Shown here: in pieces, positions 14,249 to 17,976 of the stretch
How positions within the stretch are numbered: the stretch's first letter is position 1
How the letters are laid out: each line of letters starts with the position of its first letter
Assembly: GCA_036378295.1 (NCBI GenBank)
Contig: DASUWS010000360.1
Span: 1 to 17,976, forward strand
DNA from: DAHUXT01 sp036378295
Lineage (GTDB): Bacteria > Chloroflexota > Ktedonobacteria > Ktedonobacterales > JADMIN01
Reading direction: 5' to 3'
Length of the DNA: 17,976 bases
Program-made: the position numbers and the translations under genes
The notes under the pieces: generated by a model
Database searches by the model: none
Told to the model about the DNA's origin: nothing
What the model saw: only the letters and a program-made list of their open reading frames with translations

Positions 14249-14257
14249 CGCTCGCCA

Positions 14258-14299
14258 GGCTTCAGTCGAGGTGCGGTTGCCGTTGCCACGACTGAAGCC
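14258..14299. terminator. Long hairpin after the response regulator gene
   Basis: GGCTTCAGTCG (14258-14268) and CGACTGAAGCC (14289-14299) are perfect 11-bp arms around 20 nt. No T-tract follows, so it may be a terminator-like or dispersed palindromic element rather than an efficient intrinsic terminator. Confidence 0.55.
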
Positions 14300-14430
14300 C
14301 CAGCGCAGCGATGCTGTCGCGGATAGATGCGCTTTCCCTCAGACACCTGACGATACCCCTACTCTGCGCTCCGGCGGTCATGCGCGTTTCGGGCTTTTCG
14401 GCTTACGGGAAGAAGGGGTTGGGCCGCGAT

Positions 14431-15981
14431 ATGGACGTACGAGTCAGCACACGCGATGTGCAGCAGTTTGAAGGCGATGCTCTGGCGGTGGGCATCTTCT
14501 CGGATAAGGGACCATTACAGGGGCCAGCGCAGGCGCTGGATGAGGCGCTGGCGGGCGTCATCGCCGAACTGCGCGCCAGCGGTGAGGTGACTGGGGCAGC
14601 CGACGAGGTGACACTCGTACATACCCTGGGCAAAATCGAGCCGTCGCGCGTGGTCCTCATTGGCCTCGGCCCACGCGATCGCTGCACGCTGGAACGCATC
14701 CGGCGCGCGTCGGCGATTGCCTGCCGCAGGCTGCGAAAGGCCAGGGCACGGCATGTCGGCCTTGCGCTGGCATCGGCTGAGCGCGGCATCAACCTCGCCC
14801 AGGCGGCGCGGGCGATGACCGAGGGCGCGCTGTTGGGGCTGTATGAGTTCCGCCAGTACAAGGCGAAGTCCTCCGGCAATGGCAATAACAACGCTGAGGG
14901 CGGCGAGTGCGCCATCGAGGCGATTACCATTCTCGGACGCGGCCGCGAGCCAGCCCTGCGCACAGCGGTCGAGCGCGGCAAGATTCTGGCCGAGTCCACC
15001 AACTTCGCCCGCGACCTGGGCAATGAGCCGCCGAACGTGCTGACGCCGACGGAGTTTGGCGAGCGGGCCCGGCGGATGGCTGAAGAAGTCGGGCTGGAGT
15101 GCGAGATCTACGGGCCGGACTGGATGCGCGAGCAGGGCATGGGCGCGCTGCTGGGCGTGGCGCAGGGCAGCGCCGAAGAGCCGCGCTTCATCGTGCTGCG
15201 CTATCGTGGGCGGCCCAAGGGCGAGCCGGGACTGGCGCTGGTGGGCAAGGGCATCACCTTCGATACCGGCGGCATCTCGCTCAAGCCGGGCGCTGACATG
15301 GACGCGATGAAGATGGATATGTGCGGCGGGGCGGCGGTCGTTGGCGCGATGATGGCGATTGGCCGCCTCAAGCCGAGCGTCAACGTCACGGGTATCGTCC
15401 CAACGACGGAGAATATGCCTGGTGGCAAGGCGTATCGCCCCGGCGATATTCTGCGCGCTTCCAATGGCAAGACCATCGAGATTCTCAATACCGACGCCGA
15501 AGGACGGCTGGCCCTGGCCGACGCGCTCTCCTGGGCGGTGAAGCAGGGACTTTCGCCGCTGGTGGATGCTGCGACACTGACCGGGGCGATGGTGGTCGCG
15601 TTGGGGCATGTGCGCGCGGGCATCTTCAGCAACGACGAGACACTGGAACGGACGATTCTCACGGCGTCGGAGGTTGCGGGCGAGCGGCTCTGGCCGATGC
15701 CGATGGATGACGAGTACGGGAATCTGGTGCGCAGTGAGATTGCCGACGTGAAGCAGGTCGGCGGGCGGCCCGCTGGCTCGATCTCGGCGGCGAAGGTCAT
15801 CAGCCACTTCGTCGGCGATACGCCCTGGGCGCATCTCGACATCGCCGGGGTCAACGCGCGCAATAGCAAAGATGCTGAGTGGGACAAAGGCGCGACTGGC
15901 TTTGGCGTGCGCACGTTCGTCGAGCTGGCAACGTTGCTCTCCAGCCGCAAAAACAGCGCCAGCACCTCAAGTCAGAGCTAA
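14431..15981 (+). CDS. pepA: Leucyl aminopeptidase, M17 family
   Basis: A 516-residue cytosolic metallo-aminopeptidase that removes N-terminal residues from peptides. The N-terminal macro-like domain (1-170) is followed by the catalytic domain. Metal ligands are K273 and D278 (VGKGITFDTGG), D296, D355 and E357 in the family signature NTDAEGRL (353-360); K285 and R359 are the catalytic pair. All fall three positions after the E. coli PepA numbering, so the site is intact. The ATG at 14431 was chosen because the product then begins with the usual strand (MDVRVSTRDVQQFEGDALAV); AAGAAGGGG lies at 14410-14418. Upstream in-frame ATG 14311 would add 40 non-homologous residues. The linker AKSSGNGNNNAEGG (145-158) is unusually polar. 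Confidence 0.95.
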   Translation: MDVRVSTRDVQQFEGDALAVGIFSDKGPLQGPAQALDEALAGVIAELRASGEVTGAADEVTLVHTLGKIEPSRVVLIGLGPRDRCTLERIRRASAIACRRLRKARARHVGLALASAERGINLAQAARAMTEGALLGLYEFRQYKAKSSGNGNNNAEGGECAIEAITILGRGREPALRTAVERGKILAESTNFARDLGNEPPNVLTPTEFGERARRMAEEVGLECEIYGPDWMREQGMGALLGVAQGSAEEPRFIVLRYRGRPKGEPGLALVGKGITFDTGGISLKPGADMDAMKMDMCGGAAVVGAMMAIGRLKPSVNVTGIVPTTENMPGGKAYRPGDILRASNGKTIEILNTDAEGRLALADALSWAVKQGLSPLVDAATLTGAMVVALGHVRAGIFSNDETLERTILTASEVAGERLWPMPMDDEYGNLVRSEIADVKQVGGRPAGSISAAKVISHFVGDTPWAHLDIAGVNARNSKDAEWDKGATGFGVRTFVELATLLSSRKNSASTSSQS

Positions 15982-16000
15982 CCTTCTTCGATCATTTCCA

Positions 16001-16029
16001 GCCCCTCCCTCAACATGCGGGGGAGGGGC
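16001..16029 (+). terminator. Hairpin terminator after pepA
   Basis: GCCCCTCCC (16001-16009) pairs perfectly with GGGAGGGGC (16021-16029), extendable by a T-G and a C-G pair to leave a 7-nt loop. A weak ACTTTGT tail follows. It starts 19 bp after the stop codon. Confidence 0.7.
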
Positions 16030-16070
16030 ACTTTGTCAACTGGCGGGCGCTAGCCGCTGCACATCGGTAT

Positions 16071-16139
16071 GCCGCTAAACTGGAGCGGCCACAGATGCTT
16101 CGCTAGTGAAGCCGCATTCCATCAGCCACGGGCCGCTCC
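16071..16139 (+). other. Nested and competing hairpins upstream of moaD-moaE
   Basis: GGAGCGGCC (16082-16090) pairs with GGCCGCTCC (16131-16139) and encloses the small hairpin GCTTC/GAAGC (16097-16101, 16108-16112). The shared AGCGGC (16084-16089) can instead pair with GCCGCT at 16071-16076. This may be a structured RNA or a leftover palindromic repeat. I could not match it to the Moco riboswitch consensus. A -10-like TAGAAT lies later, at 16176-16181, which would leave these hairpins out of the transcript if used. Confidence 0.4.
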
Positions 16140-16223
16140 CTACAATGCTATCCATCCGATTCTAGGCAATTCTGATAGAATACCTACGGGATGGCACAGG
16201 ATATAGGCGGAGGGATGGCGACG

Positions 16224-16469
16224 ATGCAGGTGCGGATACGCTATTTCGCGGGGCTGCGCGAGGCGACTGGGATCGAGGGCGAGCCGCTCGATGTACCTGA
16301 AGGGGCGACCGCGGCGGACGTGCGCACGCTGCTGAGCGAGCGGTATCCCGCGCTTGCCCGGCTGCTGCCGCCGTGCGCCGTGGCCGTCAACCGCTCGTAT
16401 GTCGCGACGGATGCTCCGCTGCATGATGGCGATGAGCTGGTCTTCATTCCCCCGCTGGGAGGTGGCTGA
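16224..16469 (+). CDS. moaD: Molybdopterin synthase sulfur-carrier subunit MoaD
   Basis: An 81-residue ubiquitin-fold protein, the same length as E. coli MoaD. It begins MQVRIRYFAGLREATG, has the central PEGATAADVRTLL and VAVNRSYV, and ends DELVFIPPLGGG; the terminal Gly-Gly becomes a thiocarboxylate that donates sulfur to precursor Z in the MoaE active site. ATG 16224 was chosen because GGAGGG lies 9 nt upstream; ATG 16215 directly abuts that site and ATG 16191 would add 11 residues. It is followed by moaE after 1 bp. No other molybdenum cofactor gene is in the window, so the remaining pathway genes must be elsewhere. Confidence 0.92.
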   Translation: MQVRIRYFAGLREATGIEGEPLDVPEGATAADVRTLLSERYPALARLLPPCAVAVNRSYVATDAPLHDGDELVFIPPLGGG

Positions 16470-16470
16470 T

Positions 16471-16893
16471 ATGGCGGCTGTCATAAAGATTACCCGCGAC
16501 CCGCTGGATGACGCAGCCGTTCGGGCACTGGTACGCGAGGCGACGCACGCCAGCGATGGCGGCGTGGTGACGTTCGAGGGCGTCGTGCGCGATCACGCGC
16601 GTGGCAAGCGCATCCGCTACCTCGAATACGACGCCTATCCTGAGATGGCCGAAGAGCGGATGGCCGCTATCGCCGCCGAGGTCGAGCAGCGCTGGCAGAC
16701 CGATCACGTCGCCATCGTGCATCGAATCGGGCGGCTGGAGATCGGCGAGTGCAGCGTTGTGGTGGTGGTCGCCTGCCCGCATCGCGCCGAGGCGTTCGAG
16801 GCGTGCCGCTACGCGATTGATACGCTCAAGACGACCGTGCCCATCTGGAAGAAAGAGGTCGCGGAAGACGGCGAAGAGTGGGTCGAAGGGTGA
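16471..16893 (+). CDS. moaE: Molybdopterin synthase catalytic subunit MoaE
   Basis: A 140-residue protein matching MoaE throughout: GGVVTFEGVVRDHARGK (30-46) with R40, LEYDAYPEMAEERM (51-64), VHRIGRLEIGE (83-93), CPHRAEAFEACRYAIDTLKT (102-121) and VPIWKKE (123-129). H104/R105, K120 and K127 each sit one position after the E. coli active-site residues, so it should be active. Together with thiocarboxylated MoaD it converts precursor Z (cPMP) to molybdopterin. The ATG at 16471 has GGAGGT 7 nt upstream, inside the end of moaD, so the pair is translationally coupled. The frame is open farther upstream only as an overlap with moaD. Confidence 0.95.
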   Translation: MAAVIKITRDPLDDAAVRALVREATHASDGGVVTFEGVVRDHARGKRIRYLEYDAYPEMAEERMAAIAAEVEQRWQTDHVAIVHRIGRLEIGECSVVVVVACPHRAEAFEACRYAIDTLKTTVPIWKKEVAEDGEEWVEG

Positions 16894-16924
16894 GATGTGA
16901 CCGGTGAACTTCGCGGCATGTATG

Positions 16925-16993
16925 CTGCGGCTAATGGTATACATTCTAGACTCGCTTTCTATTAGGAGTAGCCGCAGGGCTTCAGCTTGCGGC
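16925..16993 (+). other. Mutually exclusive stems in the purQ upstream region
   Basis: TAGCCGCAG (16969-16977) can pair with CTGCGGCTA (16925-16933, 9 bp) or, through GCCGCA (16971-16976), with TGCGGC (16988-16993). This is the shape of an attenuator, but the second stem has no T-tract and purQ starts 79 bp later. Whether it is transcribed with purQ is unknown. Confidence 0.35.
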
Positions 16994-17071
16994 ATGGATA
17001 ACGCATAGACATTGATTGTCCAGCGGGGCATTCTCGGGCAGGGCTAATTCCGCGATAGAAGGGTACGGGCC

Positions 17072-17782
17072 ATGAAATTCGGCGTTGTGGTGTTTCCGGG
17101 CACGTGGAGCGATAAGGACTGCTTGCGTGCGCTCGGACCAGTGCTTGGACAGGAGGCGGTGTCCATCTGGCACCAGGATACTGATCTGCAGGGGTGCGAT
17201 TGCATCATCCTGCCGGGAGGCTTCTCCTACGGCGACTACCTGCGCGCCGGAGCCATCGCCCGTTTCGCGCCAGTGATGGGCGCGATCAAAGAGTTTGCCG
17301 ACCGCGGCGGTCTGGTGCTGGGCATCTGCAATGGCTTCCAGATTCTGCTGGAGGCAGGCATGCTGCCGGGAGCTTTACTGCGGAACCAGAGCCTGGAGTT
17401 CCGCTGCGTCTGGACACATCTGCGCGTAGAGAATAACGACACGCCGTTCACGCGGCTGTGCCGTCCCGGCCAGGTGCTTCGTATCCCCATCTCGCACGGC
17501 GAGGGCAACTATTTTGCCGACGATGAGACGCTCGACCGGTTGGAGGCGAACAATAGCGTGCTGCTGCGCTACTCCGATCCACAGGGCAACGTGACGCCAG
17601 AAGCCAACCCCAACGGCTCGCGACGCAACATCGCTGGCATCATCAACATGAAGCGCAACGTTGCCGCGATGATGCCGCACCCTGAGCGCTGTACCGAGGC
17701 GATTCTCGGCGGCGAAGATGGGCGGCTGATCTTCGGTTCGATCATCGAGACGCTGGGCGAGCGCCGGGCGCTTGCCAGTTAG
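17072..17782 (+). CDS. purQ: Phosphoribosylformylglycinamidine synthase subunit I (glutaminase), PurQ
   Basis: A 236-residue class I glutamine amidotransferase that supplies ammonia for step four of purine synthesis. The oxyanion-hole strand is CIILPGGFSYGDYLRAGAIA (44-63), typical of PurQ; the nucleophile is C86 in GICNGFQ, and H203 and E205 (PHPER) complete the triad. IPISHGEGNY (138-147) is another PurQ signature. The length fits the small PurQ type that works with separate PurS and PurL. The ATG at 17072 begins with the universal strand MKFGVVVFPGTWSDKD; a loose GAAGGG is 13 nt upstream. Neither purS nor purL is adjacent, which is unusual. Confidence 0.94.
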   Translation: MKFGVVVFPGTWSDKDCLRALGPVLGQEAVSIWHQDTDLQGCDCIILPGGFSYGDYLRAGAIARFAPVMGAIKEFADRGGLVLGICNGFQILLEAGMLPGALLRNQSLEFRCVWTHLRVENNDTPFTRLCRPGQVLRIPISHGEGNYFADDETLDRLEANNSVLLRYSDPQGNVTPEANPNGSRRNIAGIINMKRNVAAMMPHPERCTEAILGGEDGRLIFGSIIETLGERRALAS

Positions 17783-17798
17783 CCTGCCGGGAGGTTCT

Positions 17799-17976
17799 AT
17801 GTCCGCCACGCACGACGTTTCGCAGCCATCAACGGAGATGACACAGTCGCTGGCGGAGGCCGAGACCGCCTTCCGCAGCGAGACGCCAGCGTACGAAGCG
17901 ACCAGCCATCTGGATGCATTGCGCGCGACCGAGTACGGGCGGCTGGACCGTCTCGGACACGTCTACCTCGACTACA
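17799..17976 (+). CDS. Probable class V PLP-dependent aminotransferase, N-terminal part only
   Basis: A frame with 59 codons runs off the right edge. ATG 17799 has GGGAGG at 17789-17794, 4 nt upstream, and follows purQ by 16 bp, so both may share a transcript. The visible part has a polar lead (MSATHDVSQPSTEMT) and then LDALRATEYGRLDRLGHVYLDY. The last phrase resembles the strand that begins the catalytic domain of cysteine desulfurase-like enzymes, usually Y-L-D followed by an aromatic or asparagine. It does not look like PurL. The active-site lysine lies outside the window, so the call is tentative. Confidence 0.5.
   Translation, partial: MSATHDVSQPSTEMTQSLAEAETAFRSETPAYEATSHLDALRATEYGRLDRLGHVYLDY

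Noticed and set aside
14515..15834. A 439-codon open frame antisense to pepA.
   Set aside because: It is a shadow of a GC-rich coding region: no ribosome site, no recognisable domain, and the opposite strand is a confident pepA with an intact active site.
16071..16139. Moco riboswitch call upstream of moaD.
   Set aside because: The position is suggestive, but I cannot identify the conserved core, and a candidate promoter box lies downstream of the structure.

Overview
The window is a GC-rich bacterial chromosome segment with short intergenic gaps, strong Shine-Dalgarno sites and many small one-component regulators. The mix (MarR, GbsR, HxlR and MerR regulators, a fused ABC-2 exporter permease, DUF3237, a CPBP protease, a large secreted protein, and pepA/moaDE/purQ housekeeping genes) is what I would expect from a soil Chloroflexota bacterium, perhaps Ktedonobacteria. 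That placement is inference from gene style; there is no rRNA or other phylogenetic marker here. I saw no tRNA, rRNA, CRISPR array, transposase or prophage gene.

Left part (1-8.6 kb), a chain of sensor-plus-effector modules. Two MarR regulators lie on the minus strand, the first cut by the window edge. The second is divergent from a FAD-dependent monooxygenase across a perfect 26-bp palindrome. A GbsR/MarR-type regulator then leads a translationally coupled ABC exporter (ATPase plus internally duplicated permease). A zinc-free quinone-oxidoreductase-type MDR enzyme is divergent from an HxlR regulator. A MerR metal sensor, under a textbook 19-bp-spacer MerR promoter, overlaps an unlisted 41-codon gene for a peptide with 10 cysteines. 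A small two-helix membrane protein follows.

Middle (8.7-13.5 kb), all or mostly monocistronic: a 623-residue secreted protein of unknown function with a TTG start, a DUF3237 protein, a SAM-dependent methyltransferase, and a CPBP-family intramembrane protease with a strong operator-like dyad in its promoter.

Right part (13.6-18 kb), more housekeeping: an orphan receiver-domain response regulator, an M17 leucyl aminopeptidase (pepA), moaD-moaE (large and small parts of molybdopterin synthase), purQ without adjacent purS or purL, and the start of a probable class V PLP-dependent enzyme running off the right edge.

Most interesting: the MerR/Cys-rich peptide operon (7.39-8.08 kb), which looks like a minimal self-regulated metal-sequestration system. 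Both minus-strand effector units at 5.7 and 7.3 kb end in the same 35-bp hairpin terminator, which suggests a dispersed terminator repeat.
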